Assembly (NCBI GenBank): GCA_963556255.1
Contig: OY744613.1
Span: 42,604,861-42,668,860, forward strand
Length of the DNA stretch: 64,000 nt
From: Allolobophora icterica
Taxonomy: Eukaryota > Annelida > Clitellata > Crassiclitellata > Lumbricidae
Direction of reading: 5' to 3'
Each line of letters opens with the position of its first letter. The stretch's first letter is position 1. The notes beneath the pieces were generated by a model. It saw only the letters and a list, made by a program, of their open reading frames with translations, was not told the DNA's origin and did not search any database. Positions 1 to 13,700 of the stretch are shown piece by piece. The position numbers and the translations under genes are program-made.

Positions 1-690
1 ATTTTTACATCTTCAATAAAGTGGAACAATGTTACAGATATTTTTCCTTTTTTACTGCTTTTCTATACTACTGTAAAATCTACTTGAATGTAGATATTAC
101 ACAGTTAAAATTGCCGTGACATGTAGCCTATAATTATTGCAGTTTTCAATCACTGTATTTCTGCAACAAGAATGAATATTTCTTAACGGTCTCAATCCAG
201 TTTAAGAAAATATAAAATAATTGCCTCATTGGAACATAGTTTTAGATATTTGTTTTCTCAAATATGCAGCTTCATAAATGTTAACCAAAATGCAATAGCT
301 ATAGTCTTGCATGATACAGGGCTATTGAAGTTCAAGTACTTCAGTAGTTTGTTCATTATAAATGTATTATGCTTCGTGGAATATTCGAAAATATCTTGAA
401 GTCAGTTTTGTGCAAATAATTTTCTTTAAACTTGGAAAATAGTTTTTGGGGATTGGAAAAAAAATATGTTTTTAGGAATTGGTGTTTCAGAGATTTGCTA
501 CGCCCCGAGAATTACTATGTGGTTGTCTACAATAATTGCGCATCACAGATTAGGACCACTTGGTTCAAAATCTTAAATCAACAACTGTGGATCTTATAAT
601 GGATGCCTTTCTATGACCTGAATTGACAATTGGAAATTGTCTAGGTCTTAATTATTTTATAGGATAGAGGAAAGCCTTTAGAAGAAATTC
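1..690. other. AT-rich stretch without recognised gene
   Basis: No splice-bounded coding exon or known repeat is seen here. The LINE that continues to about 4000 may begin in the last part of this stretch, because recognisable reverse-transcriptase sequence starts shortly after 700. Confidence 0.4.
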
Positions 691-785
691 AGGTGATTTA
701 AGCTGGGTGCGTAGTAAATCCCTGAAACCCCAATCTGTTTGTATTCGACAAAGCTGGCCAAAAGAGTTACAAGCAGGTGGGATTA

Positions 786-1217
786 GGGGCCGTCCATATA
801 TTACGTACACAAAAATTCGGGAAAATTGGACCCCCTCCCCCGTCCGCAAGCATACTTTCTTCCCCCCCGCGTACGTACGCTTGACGCACCCCCCCCCAGA
901 AGACCAGCTGCAGAAAGTGTCTCTCTGCACTTTAGGCCAGATCGAAGGATGAATGAGGGCCAATATAGACAAATTATAGGTGTCTCGTTCACAGCACAGA
1001 ATAACTGCACATGGCTTTTATATAATGTAATAAAATGCCATTGGACGACTATAGGACAATACAGAGTTATAATGTGGACATAGAGTTATAGAAATTTAGT
1101 TTGCGTACGTACACATTTTGTCCACCCTCCCCCCCCGTCCGCACCCGTACGCAAAATCGCCAAAATCCGACCCCGACCCCCTAAATGCGTAGGCCTACGT
1201 AATATGTGGATGGCCCC
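786..1217. mobile_element. Harbinger-type MITE
   Basis: A 432-bp element flanked by the direct repeat TTA (783-785 and 1218-1220). The ends are inverted repeats: ggggccgtccatatattacg at the left, and a right end whose complement begins ggggccatccacatattacg, with 2 mismatches over 22 bases. A 3-bp TTA target duplication is typical of PIF/Harbinger elements. It has no transposase. Removing it restores the surrounding LINE frame. Confidence 0.8.
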
Positions 1218-1618
1218 TTAGAGGGCAGGTACTAAGATGGATTCAAAGCTGGTCATCAGGTAGAAGCAGTGGCGTAACTAGAGTCAAAGTGGAACCCGGG
1301 CAGCTGCCCAACTCAACATTTAATCATAACTATGATAATTTTAAGTAGGATTGCCCGATTTGGATAGTTACTCTGAATTAGCACTCGCAGCTCAGCTGTA
1401 GCCTGTAATGTAATGTAATGTAATGTCACAGACCATTTATACAGCGCCTTTAGGTATCTCACAGAAGCGCTAAACACGAGAGCATGCGTGATAATGTAAC
1501 TAAGTATCCAGTTATATAAATGACACCGTATCAATTAATACAGTTTAATGATAATTATTATTTGTTTATGTTCATGTCTGAAACGATTATAAGAATCATA
1601 AGCTAAAGGTTAATCTAA

Positions 1619-2029
1619 TTAGTTCTCGATAAAGTTACAGCAGCAGGCGCCGTGTCTGATCACTACTCCAAAATATCTCCATAGGTAAACATGTAATTTA
1701 GGTTGAACCGGGCTATGCAGTTCTCCTTTGGAATTGGAAATGTCATCGGGACACTTCTGTAGAGGTTGAACTTGTTTGTGCAGTTCACTTCTTGAGTTAG
1801 TAACGACGCCGACGTCTGATGGTGGTGTAGGCCTATTAACTTGGTGATTAGTTATTGAATTTGATGTAGAAGAAGCTGTGTCATTTGATATTTCCAAGCA
1901 TGAGGCATCCGCTTTCGTCCTTTTTGAGTTTATAATAAATCCGAGCGCAGACAACTTTTGCGACCCAGACGATGCTGCTGCCAACTCTTCATTTTTTCGC
2001 TTCTTTCTTTGGTCTAGAGTAGCTGCCAT
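1619..2029 (-). pseudogene. hAT transposase N-terminal fragment
   Basis: A 136-codon frame starting MAATLDQRKKRKNEEL, basic at the N-terminus and then Ser/Thr/Pro-rich. It resembles the start of ZMYM1-like hAT transposases, judged from memory of the family. No catalytic domain follows, so it is a remnant. Its place inside the hAT element supports the call more than the residues do. Confidence 0.5.
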
Positions 2030-2540
2030 GGTTAAGCCAGAAAGAAATTAAATTAAATTAAGCGCAAAAATTTTATATTTTGACAATTGTTCCATCTGAT
2101 GACATGTAGCCTACGCTGTTCAAAAGTGCAAGAACAAGGGTTACAAGGCCGTGTGGGTCTCAGCCTCTCTGCAGTTTGAACTGTAGCCTGTATATAATAT
2201 ATGATGGATGCTTAATAAACACAGGGCCACAGCCGCCACAGATGCGTGAATATTTCGGTCTTCGCGTGTGGCGTCTGTCTAGGCATGAACTTCTATATAG
2301 ATAGGGGTATCCATATAGAAGTTTATAATCTAGGTCACCCTAATATGCCGAGATATTTGACCCGGGTCGACCTGTGGCAGAAGGGAAGACTTCTGCAGCA
2401 GTACACGAAGATACGTTCATCGCATGCACACAAATGTACAGCATGATTCTCCCTTCAACGTACAACCAATGCCTACACTTTCACTCGGCTCCAGGCTAAG
2501 ACATACCTGAAACAATACGGTATCTCCTTTCAGTGCCTTA

Positions 2541-2676
<136 letters not shown>

Positions 2677-4085
2677 TGACCGGCTTTTCGTGCTTGAAGT
2701 AGCCTCGGTGGGGAGGGACGGGACGGGGCGACCGGGCGGCGAAGGCAAGTCGACGCGGTGAGCTGATGGCACATCTGTTCGGTATCGTTGTTTGTCTGAA
2801 GCAATGTAAAACTCAAAATTAAAATTTCTCAATTTCACGATTCCGGGCTTGCTCAACCCGGGCAGAATGATTCCGGGCTTGCCCAACCCGGGCAGAATTA
2901 AATGCAACCCGGGCACTGCCCATAATTGCCCGGGTGTGGTTACGCCACTGGGTAGAAGACTAAAGGTGGGCATTGGTGATAAACATTCTGGATGGACGAC
3001 AGTGCTAAGTGGAGCGCCGCAAGGATCAGTACTTGGGCCACTGCTGTCCGTACTTTATATTAAAGACACAGACGATGGGGTTTTATCTAAAATTTCTAAG
3101 TTTGCGGATGATACAAAACAATGTAGACCAGTGGATAATGAAGAAGAAGCAGAGAATGTTCAGGTGGTTACAAGACTGGCAAATGCTCTTTAATTTGGAA
3201 AAGTGCTCAGTGATGCATATGGGGAAGAGAAACAACGAGTTTTCATATGAAATTGAAAGTGAGTGATAAAGAAAGGGACTTCGGAATGATTATGCACAAG
3301 AGTGCAAAACCTTCGAGGCAATGTGCTGAAGTGTCAAAAAGGCTAATTCAACGATAAAAAGGACAATAGTCACCAGAGACAAAGATACAAAAATAAAGAG
3401 ACAAAGATACAATAATAAAGAGACAAAGATACAATAATAAAGTTGTACAAATCACTGGTACAAATCACTGGTAAGGCCACAGTTGGAATACTGCATCCAA
3501 GTATGGAATCCACACCTGAAATAGAACATGGAAAAACTGGAGAAAGTGCAAAAAAGCCACAGAAATTATGTGGGGCTACAAGAATTTGAGCTATGAAGAA
3601 AGGTTGAAAAGATGTGGACTTACAACATTGGAGAGAAGGAGGAGCAGAGGAGATGTAATTGAAGCTTATGAGATTATAACTGGAAAGGAAGCACTGTAGT
3701 GGGAGAGTTTCTTTGAATTAGCACCAAACAAGGCAACACGGAGACATACAGTAGGTATAAATTATTTAAGAAAGCAAAAGGAACATCAGGGCAGAAACTC
3801 TTCAGTTCAAGATTTTGTAGACCTGTGGAATGGGTTGGATGATAGTAGGCCTACTGTCTCAGTGAACACTATAACAGCTTTTAAGAAGCTTGGAAAATTG
3901 GGCTAGCCTGTTAAACGTTCCAGGTCAATTTGCAGTGGTTCTAACACAGACTGCACGTATTTTGAACCACTTAAAACCCTTGTTATGTTATGGTATGTTT
4001 GTGTGGCGCTGATATAGGACCAGCATAGCATTCCTTTGTTATGACGGATCCCTAAAATGGCGGTCGAAAATATGATACGGTTTGA

Positions 4086-4458
4086 CCACAGTATAAATAA
4101 TTACACAGTACGTCGACTCCCGGCCGATGCAGCAGTCAGAATGTGTGACCGACCGCCATTTTGAAAGTGGGACGCTTACACGCGATACACCGGAAACCAT
4201 CACATCAAATATTTCTAAACGTCACAACATTGAGGACTACACGCCAATACACCGAAATCCATCACATAAAATATTTTTTAAACGTTACAACAACATTGAG
4301 GACTTCATTAGAATTAAGTTAACAATATTATTTTTAATGTTAATGTCGACTTAAATCTATAATTCAAAATCTCACTTTCAAACTGGCGTCACGAGAAAAA
4401 AACTAGTCAACAGGCAGCAATGGGAGTCGACGTAATGCGTAATTATTTTATACTGTGG
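4086..4458. mobile_element. 373-bp inverted-repeat element, full copy
   Basis: Ends are ~36-bp inverted repeats beginning ccacagtataaa on both strands, flanked by tttga (4081-4085, 4459-4463). A 75-codon frame starts at 4127 (MQQSECVTDRHFE) and contains an internally repeated motif NIEDYTPIHRNPSHKIFF / NIEDF. A related shorter copy lies at 25035-25358 with the same open frame. Superfamily not assigned. Confidence 0.7.
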
Positions 4459-4463
4459 TTTGA

Positions 4464-5310
4464 CGGAGACTTCAAGAAGCGCCACTAGAGAGCTAGGCGA
4501 AGAGTTCTTGATATTTGTGATCCTGTCTCTAAATCTTTCAAAATTGCGTAACTTGATTTTGGATTAGAAGGCAACAACGCTGCACCTACCATTTATTTGA
4601 TTATGTCCCTCCAAATAAAAGTACTTTCTTCACCAACATTGTAATCTCGTCTGGTGATTAGAAATGACTAACGTTTAAGCCGTTATTAATACGATGTCTT
4701 TGGTTTAAACTAAAGTACGTCATCAGTTAGTCACCTCTAAATATATGCTCAATGGTCATGTTTAAGGGTGTTTGAAACAAACCATAGATATATAATGGAA
4801 GCAAACAGGTTTCATCGCTTCCTTATTCTTCAGTATTGCAATAATTATATTATTGTCTTATTATTTTAGCCTGATACCAATGCCTGGTTTTGTTTAAATA
4901 CGAAAAGTTTCCTCGTACTGCGAGAATAGCGTTTTTATTGTGCCATGGTGAGACGATCTTTCGGTATTTATGCATGACCTTATGTTAGTATGTTTAATTG
5001 ATAAGTAAGCGAAAAAATAGCAGCCACGAAAGACTACTGTGGTGTCTTAATAGTGTTGGATCGACCTGTCAGTTCGTTCTACTTCTTCCTATTGAAATTG
5101 TAACACGGGTAGTTTGAAGCTGTCAAAGCTCCTTGCTTGTGGACATCACTTGGGAGATTTACGATCTGAAAAATGCTTTATGTGCGCGAGTTTGTTATGT
5201 GTCTACCCGAATCCCCGAAATCACACTCCCGACATTGTGTAAAATGCAATATAATAAATTATACCAAGTTCCGGAACTAAATTTTTGACCAAACGTTCGA
5301 GGTCCAGGAA
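4464..5310. other. Unannotated intergenic stretch
   Basis: No convincing exon, repeat boundary or RNA gene was seen. Short frames are at chance length. Confidence 0.4.
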
Positions 5311-5319
5311 GTAGTAGGC

Positions 5320-6240
5320 ACTAGTCAGCTAATGTATAGTAATAATTTTCGCCTAAATCCCCACAAAACGTGTGAACTGGTAATTTCTGCTCGAAAGAAA
5401 GTATACCCCCCAATCATTCTGGGAGCAACCCGTGTCTCTTCTTTGCGGGTCTTAGGAGTCACAATCTGCTCCGACCTTAGAATGAATATTCATCTTGACA
5501 AGGTCCTACCAACCTCTTCATCCTCACTCTGAGTCCTCCGATCTCATGGCTTTCCACCTAATATTTTGCAGGAAATAGCAATGGCCTTCCCCATAGCTTC
5601 TCTGATGTATGCTTCCCCAGCCTGATGCTGCTACAACCAAGTGGGGGACAGGAAGAGGACTGAGCAACTAATGAGAAAAATGTGCCGTTCTGGCCTACTA
5701 TCCCCACCAATTCTGATGAATGCTTTCTCAAGGCAGCTATAACAGACCCTGGCCATGTTCTGCAACCTTATTTTCTAGCTGATCGCAACATCCCTTATTG
5801 CATTTGTTCAAGGCACATTGTAAAGCAATACTTCTCTATGCATGTGAATGTTTTGTGTTTACCAAAAGTGAGTATGCAAGGTTGACAAATGCTTGAAATA
5901 GAATATTTTGGAAGCTTTCTAAAGTGAATGAGAGTAACTGTTTGAGGAACATTTTCTTGTGTGCTGGATGTTTGCCATTGCAGTCAGACGTCGACATGAG
6001 ACAATGTTCCTTTTTATCAAAATTAAGTGTCAGTAACAATAAGATTTTTACCGAAATGCGTGCTTTGTTTGCACAACATCAGATAATGATGCTTTGTGAC
6101 AGTTATGATGTTCAACAGAATTGTAGTAGTGGTTACTTCCATGCGAATGTTAGTGCCAGATTTTTTGCATCTTAGTTCTTTGTGTTGTTGGTACATGTAT
6201 GTTCTGCTGCCAGGTTACATGACGAAATAAAGTTTATATA
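5320..6240 (+). mobile_element. LINE remnant (reverse transcriptase C-terminus and 3' end)
   Basis: The frame from 5332 (FRLNPHKTCELVISARKK, then LRVLGVTICSDLRMNIHLD) matches the segment after the catalytic domain in CR1/Jockey-type reverse transcriptases. Similarity continues in shifted frames to about 5850 (MRKMCRSGLL). An AATAAA-bearing tail follows near 6220. Frameshifts show it is dead. Confidence 0.65.
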
Positions 6241-6479
6241 AATTATGTATATAAATTCACATTACCTGATAAAAATGACAAAAAACTTTATCTCCCGAAT
6301 GCTCTACAAAAACATTTATTTAGTAGTTTAGCCACTGATGCTTTTTCACATGTATACTAAATATTTGCATCCATTAATCTGTTGTAGTGTTCATTACTAA
6401 ACTGTTGTTTTGATTCATAATCAATATAACTGTCTTTGTGATGCTGTGTGATCGCATCGCGTCTGTGTTGACGGGAACT

Positions 6480-6610
6480 TTCAATAAATGGAAATTTTTT
6501 CGTTTGATTCTGGATATTGACCTAATAACAGCTTGATTTTGGCGCGTCATCAGGTGATGCTTTGTGCATTAGTCACCGGCGCGATGGAAGTTATGAATGA
6601 ATGAATTAAT
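6480..6610 (+). mobile_element. LINE 3'-tail copy
   Basis: A short copy of the tail family also seen at 9730-9925, 15455-15690, 20380-20615, 39605-39690 (reverse) and around 44050-45040. Shared words are ctggatattgacct, a run matching gtgatgctttgtgcatta, and a block around caccggcgc. Confidence 0.6.
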
Positions 6611-6912
6611 CCCTTGCTTATATATGGAATATATCACAAAAAGTTAGATTAAAAAATAGATTTGAAAAATCCTTGGAATTTAAATTTCAAAGTTTGTAGT
6701 TTTGCGGATTTGTTGCGCCCACAAATTTTGTGACTTGCCAAAACTGCTCCCACCACGCTAGTGCAGTTTTTCACTTATGCATTGCTTTTGATGTCTGTCC
6801 ACAGTTAAGAATTTCATTATGCTATTGTAATGGACGGGAGGTGACAAGTTACCGAAGACAGTGGAGATAATTTATTCATACCTATCACTGCCAAATGGCA
6901 AGTAGCAGAAAC

Positions 6913-6957
<45 letters not shown>

Positions 6958-6980
6958 CGACGACGACGACGACGATGATG
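6913..6980. repeat. (GAT)n / (GAC)n microsatellite
   Basis: Trinucleotide run about 75 bp upstream of the first coding exon of the RhoGAP gene. Confidence 0.95.
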
Positions 6981-7056
6981 ATTGCCTTTCCATAGAACAA
7001 TAAAGGTCTTATAGAAAATTTGAGAGATTAAGTGTTGATTGTGCTATTTATTTCAG

Positions 7057-7720
7057 ACTGGAAGCCATGACTTCCTTTAAAATCGCAAATACATCTCTAG
7101 TGCATCTTTTGCACGATCACATATACACCCACCCAGCCAACAACTCCTTAGTCTGCCTCAATGCTGGGGAGAAGTTCCATCTCGTGGAAAAAGTCTCTGA
7201 CAACTGGTGGTCGGTGGTCCGAACAGAACAAGACCGCCAGCTGCTCTACGTTCCTGTATGCTATGTCGAGGAAATCGAGGAAATCCCACGTGGAAAACAT
7301 CCGGATGTCAGTGTTGGTTTTCCTGGAAAGAGGGAACCACCACCGAAACCGCCAGTGAAGCCTAAAAACCTTCAGGGGAAACGTGATCCACCACTGGAGG
7401 CAAATAAATCCTTTCCAGCCTTAACGGACAAGGCACGGATCGAGCTGTTTAATATTCTGATATCAGAAAACGATGGGAAATCGAAAAGCCGAGAGGTGAA
7501 AAATGAGACGGGGTATAGAAGCAGCGATGACAGTGAGTTGGAGAAGGAAAGTGGAGCAGATGGAGATGTGGCGTTTGCAGAGCGTTTGGCCAGTGATAGA
7601 GATGTCTTTGATGAAAACAGTGGAATTGCGGCGAGGCATGGATATAAGGGCAGCATGCAGAGTCTGGATTTAGAATTCCTTGACGACTGTGAGGTTGTTG
7701 AGGCATCGTTAAATGACAAG
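7057..7720 (+). CDS. arhgap27/12-like: RhoGAP gene, first coding exon (SH3)
   Basis: Acceptor tatttcag ends at 7056; ATG at 7067; donor gtgagc at 7721. It encodes residues 1-218: an SH3 domain (LLHDHIYTHP, then the DNWWSV core near residues 45-50, then YVPVCYVEEI) followed by a proline-rich stretch (KREPPPKPPVKPK) and a long acidic/serine linker. The usual ALYDY motif is degenerate. Confidence 0.9.
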
Positions 7721-10700
7721 GTGAGCTACCACTGCTTGTAATTCATGCTTTTTAAAGTTTTTTTATAAATGCTATTATATTTATCAGTTTCTTATGCATC
7801 TATTTGTATAACCCAGAGGTGGGCAATCTACGGCCCGCCGAAACGTTTAATGCGGCCCGTGAGACCTTCTGCTACTAAGCTGCTAGTTCAACATATATTT
7901 TTGTAAAATGTACATAATTGTTAGTAAATTCTTTGAAAATTTACAATCTCAGTATACAGATGTCATATTTTAATAATAGTATCAATTAAAGATTAATCAA
8001 TTAATAAATTATTAATTACTTTTCATAATATTAAGTAATAATTAAGAAATAATAATAATAGTATCACAGCATATTTTAAAAATTACACTGTAATGCTCAA
8101 AATTAGAATGAACTTTCGAACGCACTTCTTCTTCTCACATTCCTGAAAATTTAGTAAACCGTTGTTGACAAAATTTAATGTAACGTCTGCTGCGAAATTT
8201 TAAAAGTTTCGATAATTTGTTGTTTATTCACAATTAGTTAATATTAAGAAAATAATTTTAAATATTAAGATTAATATTTTGAAAAGAGAAATGAGTGCAC
8301 CGCCAAACTTAAAAAAGAGAAAAATTGAAGACGAATGTAGGACATTTAACGGTACTTGTCGGTTTCACGACCACCAAAAACACCACAAGATGAAGTTAAC
8401 TTTATATTTCACGTTATTAAACTAGCAGCGGGATGAACGATTAAAATGTTAATTTAAACTGGAAGCGGGATGAACGATTAAAATGTTAATTAAACTGGGA
8501 GCGGGATGAACGATTAAACTGTAAATTTAAACTAGATACGGGATGACAATTAAAATGTAAATTAAACTAGATACGGGATGACGATTAAAATGTAAATTAA
8601 AATGGAAGCGGAACGAACGATTAAAATGTAAATTAAACTAGATACGGGATGACGATTAAAATGTAAATTAAAATGGAAGCGGAACGAACGATTAAAATGT
8701 AAATTAAACTGGAAGCGGGATGAATGATTAAAATGTTAATTAAACTAGGAGCGGGATGAACGATGAAAATTTGGTGGTCGTGAAACCGACACGATGAAAA
8801 TTTGGTGGTCGTGAAACCGACAAGTACCCATTTAACAAAGACTGGACAACGAAGTATTTTTTCATTGATATTAAAAATAATGCTGTGTGTTTAATATGTC
8901 GGGAATCTGTCGCCGTTTTCAAAGAGTACAATCTCAAACGACATTTTCAGACGAAGCATGGCAATTTCGGAAAAAATTTAAGTGAAACCGAACTAAGGCG
9001 CAAAGCCGATGACATGGTGAGAAATTTAAAACAGGAACAAACAACTTTTACCAAGCCGTTGTCTGTTCAAGAAGCTGCAACAAAGGTCAGTTTTGTTATT
9101 GCGCATAAGATCGTGAAGAACAATAAACCGTTTGTGGAATTATGAAAAAATAGTTAAGGAATCTTTGCAGTTACAGAAATCTCATTAAATATTTTTAAAC
9201 TTCAGTATGCATGTAACGAACAACTATTAAATTAACAACTATAAACAGACCAATACTATGGCTATGTCGCTATGCCTATGGCATCTTTCTATATATTCTA
9301 TGGAATCTATGCCATAGCTATGGCCATTATGTCATTAAAATTTAATTTGAATTTGTTATAAATGTGTTAAAGTATAGTCCCGATTGCTAAAAATTATCAT
9401 GCGGCCCTCCCAATTTTTTTAAATTCTCATGAGGCCCTCTGCACAGAAAAGGTTGCCCACCCCTGGTATAACCTGTATTGTTAACCACAGTGCGTTTGCA
9501 GGTGGTATAATATTACTTATTACTTGCTTACCACTGCTTGTAGTGCATGCTTTTTAGAGTGCTGAGTCAGTCAGAATGTAGGTAAGGTAATGGTTGTCCG
9601 GATTAAGTCTGTCACGTCTGTCACGTGGTGGTGAGATTTGTATGTTGGCGATAGGTAAAAGTAGTTTGTCAGAGATTGGTAAAATAGTCTGCCTTTATAC
9701 TCACATACTGTATATATGTATTGTATAGGTGCCTTCTATTTTGGAACTGTCTTCCTGTGTCTGTGCGTTCTGCTCAGTTGCTTGTGTCATTTTGTTCTCA
9801 TCTTAAAACTTGCCTTTCGAATTGCTTAAGTCCACGATAGGCGGCCTCTCTGTTTTACGAATTGATCTTCTGGATAAATCGACCTGACTACAGCTTGGTG
9901 CTGGTGTGTCACCTACTTTCAACTACTATTATCTCTGTAGAGCCATCCCCACAGTCAGATCTTTGGTAAAATTTATTTTTTATGGTTGAGCCTCTGTGTA
10001 GCACTCGTGCAATCTATGTTACTGACCTCAAGAAATGGAATTGCCTACTAACTCACTGTTTCTCATTGGCTTTCAAACATCGGATATATATCTCATATTC
10101 ACCTGGTGACTGACTAACTGCGCCTCCGATTCCCATTTCTATGTGACTTTGTGCTCGTTAAAAATTTTTCTTGTAATTATAATTATAACACGTTGTGCAT
10201 TGACTGCCAATTACAATTACAGTCTTACATTACATTACAACATGTTTTAGTCTCCGGAAGATGGTGCAGCGCGACATTACGTGAACACAGAGTTACTACA
10301 TGTCCAAAGCCAACAGTCCAGTCTTCCTCCCTGGCCTCCAGATGGCGCTGTGCCACTGAAAACGTATGAAGGTGGTTACGAGAGTTACTGTGATAGCGTG
10401 TCCAGCCGAACTTATTACTACAATCATCTCACTCAAGAGAGGAGTTGGATCCTGCCTCGAAAAGTCTCGCAGTCTGCAAAGGAAACCGCTGCAGCCGAGG
10501 TTGGTTTTTAAAGAATTTCATACAGTAGGTGAAGGTGGAACGATGGCAACTTATTGTTGTATGTTTGTATGCATGTATGTTGTATGTATGACTTTCGTAT
10601 GTATATATGTATGTGTGTTTGTATGTATCTATGTTTGTATGCATGTATGTTTGTATGCATGTATGTATGTACATGTCTAAGCACTTACTGTATAAAAATC

Positions 10701-13700
10701 ATTTTAAGAACCCCACAAAAGCACTTACACCGCTTTCTAGCAGGTCTAAAAAGGTGCATCTCTAGATGAGCTGAAAGTGTTTCTGTGGGAGCCGATTTCT
10801 AATTTCAAGCTGAAGAGTGTATGTATGTATGTATGTATGTATGTATGTATGTATGTATGTATGTTCGTGGATGTAAAATTTGGAACGTTTAGTCTTCGTG
10901 TAAACAAACTTGCATAACTTTCAGTAAGATGGACAATTACTTTCTTATGTAATGCCACGTAAAGAAATTCAGAATTGAAGGCAATATGAAGCTTAACTAG
11001 TACTGTACGAAAAGTGAGTTTTATTAAACATTCGTATTACGTGTACTAACTGGGCATGTGCCTATAGTTTTTACTAATGCCCCGCTCTGTTGTCACGTAC
11101 TGTTCTTATTCTTACTTGGCCAATGTTTCGTATCTGGCCGAATAGTAAAAAACGCTATTTGGTACAGCTATAGTGTGTATGTATGTATGTTTGTATGTAT
11201 GTATGTATGTTTGTATGTTTGTATGTATGTATGTTTGTATGTTTGTATGTATCTATGTTTAAAGGTACTACTTTGTTGTGTTGTGTTGCTGATACAATAT
11301 ACTATACAATAGAAATAGATATTGTGACTTATGAAGTTCAGAAGTGTATTGATAACTGAGCAAATTAAGAGCCAAAAACAGACCGAGAGAGATGAGGTTT
11401 AGACCGGAAGAGATAAGTTGATGGCTATGGGTACATTGGGTAGATGAATTGATGATAGTTATGGCGATGATGGCTTCATGGTGGTTGCTATGGGTATTTA
11501 TATAGTGAACATTTGTATGAAAGTTCAGTTTTAAGCAGAGAACAAAGTGACACAATTGTTCTAGCTGAGTGAACAGATACGGGAAGGATATTCGAAAATC
11601 TATGGCCAGCAGCTGAAAAAGCTAATTCACCAAAAGCAGTTCTAGTTTCAGCTATGACCAGAGAAAAGTGGTCAGATGACCTTGTTGAATAGTGAAAGAC
11701 TGAGGTATAAGGACCTCATGTTACTATACCTTATCTCAATCTGACTGTCTTATCCTCTCATCTTGCTTACCTTATATTTATAAACTTATTACTCCACCTT
11801 TGCCTATGTCATAGGCTGAAAATAAAGGATTTTGGGAAGCTATTGAATTAGCTATTGAATTAGAAATTTGTAAATTTCTTTAAATGCAGGATGGGTCGAA
11901 GAATGGCTTGAGTGCGGTTTCCTCTCTTTGGAAGGAAGAATTGAATGCTAGTGGAGATACTGTCTTTGTAAATCAGATAAATGGTGAAAAGGTGAGATAC
12001 AGTTATTCTATTCTTATAATGTGGTCATGGAGTTTCATGTTAAAGGTAATAAAGGTATGAACCACTGAGTTTAAAGTTACTCACTATTGAATTTCATGTT
12101 GAAGGTAATAAAGGTATGAACCAGTGAGTCTCATATTGAAGGTAATAAATGTGCTAATCATTAAGTGTGATGTTCACTGTTGAGTTTCATATTGAAGACC
12201 TGTAATTAATGTGCTAATAATTTGGTTTAACATTACTCACCAGTGAGTCTCGTGTTGAAGGTAATTAATGTGCTAATCATCAAGTTTAATGTTCACTGTT
12301 GAGTTTCAGATTGAAGGTAATTAATGTGCTAATCACTGAGTTTAACATTACTCATCATTGAGTCTCGTGTTGACGGTTATTAATGTGCTAATAATCGCGT
12401 TTAATGTTCACTGTTGAGTTTCATATTGAAGGTAATTAATGTGCTAATCAGTGATTGTAACATTATGTTCTCTCTTGTTGAAGGTAATAAATGTGCTACT
12501 CGTTGAATTTGAGTTACCCATGATAAAATTTCCTGTTGTAGGTTATAAAAGTACATCCTTATTTCTGGTGACTTCTATTAGCAAATACCAGTACTTCATT
12601 ATTTTAACCTCTGCTCTGGATGGGAATCTGTCACTTTTTGTTCCCATCAGTGTTGATTTTTCTACATATCTCTGCTCTTATCTGTTTATTGATGAAAGTT
12701 TTGTTATTAATGACTTTAAGGTCCTTTGTGCTACGTTTGACTGCACCTTTGTAAAAAAATGTACATGAAAAGGCATTATATTGTCTAGATACTAATTGAC
12801 TATGCCCGTTATAATAAGCTGCTGTCATGCTGTAAGGTATTTATTTTAAATTATGGACATTAGACACACTTGTCTGTGCTGTTGATCACTATAGATTTAA
12901 GTGGTGCACTAGAAATATGGTGTTGAATTGTATCGTATTATGCAGCCTGTGCTATATCCCAGATGAAGTGGAAATAGTAGAAGAAGAACCATTTTGTGTG
13001 TAATTTTAATCAAGCATCAGATTGTTGTGAATGTATTAAAATTTCAGTGGATTCGATTATTTGATCATGAAAGTAGGGAATACTTCTTCAACGATGAAAC
13101 CCAGGAATCCCGATGGGATCTGCCAGAGGTAGAGTAGTAATTACTCTTTTCAACTGAGTCTAATCTAATATAATCAGGAAAATTCTATGACACCATGATT
13201 GTGATGCACACATCATCAATAGATTGTTACGTGTAAGCAACAGCACAGACCAAATCGCAATTCTTTTTAAAGTGGATTGCAACAGTTATGGGCTTTTTCT
13301 CAGATGGCTATAATGTGTGAATTTTACTAAATTATTATTGATTGACAGAAGTTAGACAGAATTCCTTAAATAATTCCACTCTGCACTTGTTATTTCATTT
13401 CAGTCCGATTCCACTGATGAACAAAAATTCTGCGAAGACTCTGACCAAGATATCTATCAGGTGAGTCTAGGTCTGAGTCAGAGTTAATTTCTTTGAAGAA
13501 CTGCTACACAAGAGATGTACCAATCCTACATAGTATCATAATAGTGCTATAATATGCGTGTGTGCGTATCAGTGTATGTATGTGTTTATTGCTATCATCT
13601 TTCAACTGTATTTGGAAATTTGTTGATTGGGCTATATGCATGTCTGCACAAGCTAGCCGCTAGTTATCTGAGTAATGTCTCCTAAGTGATACGTCGTTTA

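Larger units (their letters stand above)
7814..9465 (+). mobile_element. hAT DNA transposon, internally deleted, in RhoGAP intron 1
   Basis: Inverted ends cagaggtgggcaa (7814-7826) and ttgcccacccctg (9453-9465), one mismatch in 13, flanked by a perfect 8-bp duplication gtataacc (7806-7813, 9466-9473). It carries only the N-terminal part of a transposase (8291-9145) and is itself interrupted by another element at 8351-8828. Confidence 0.92.
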
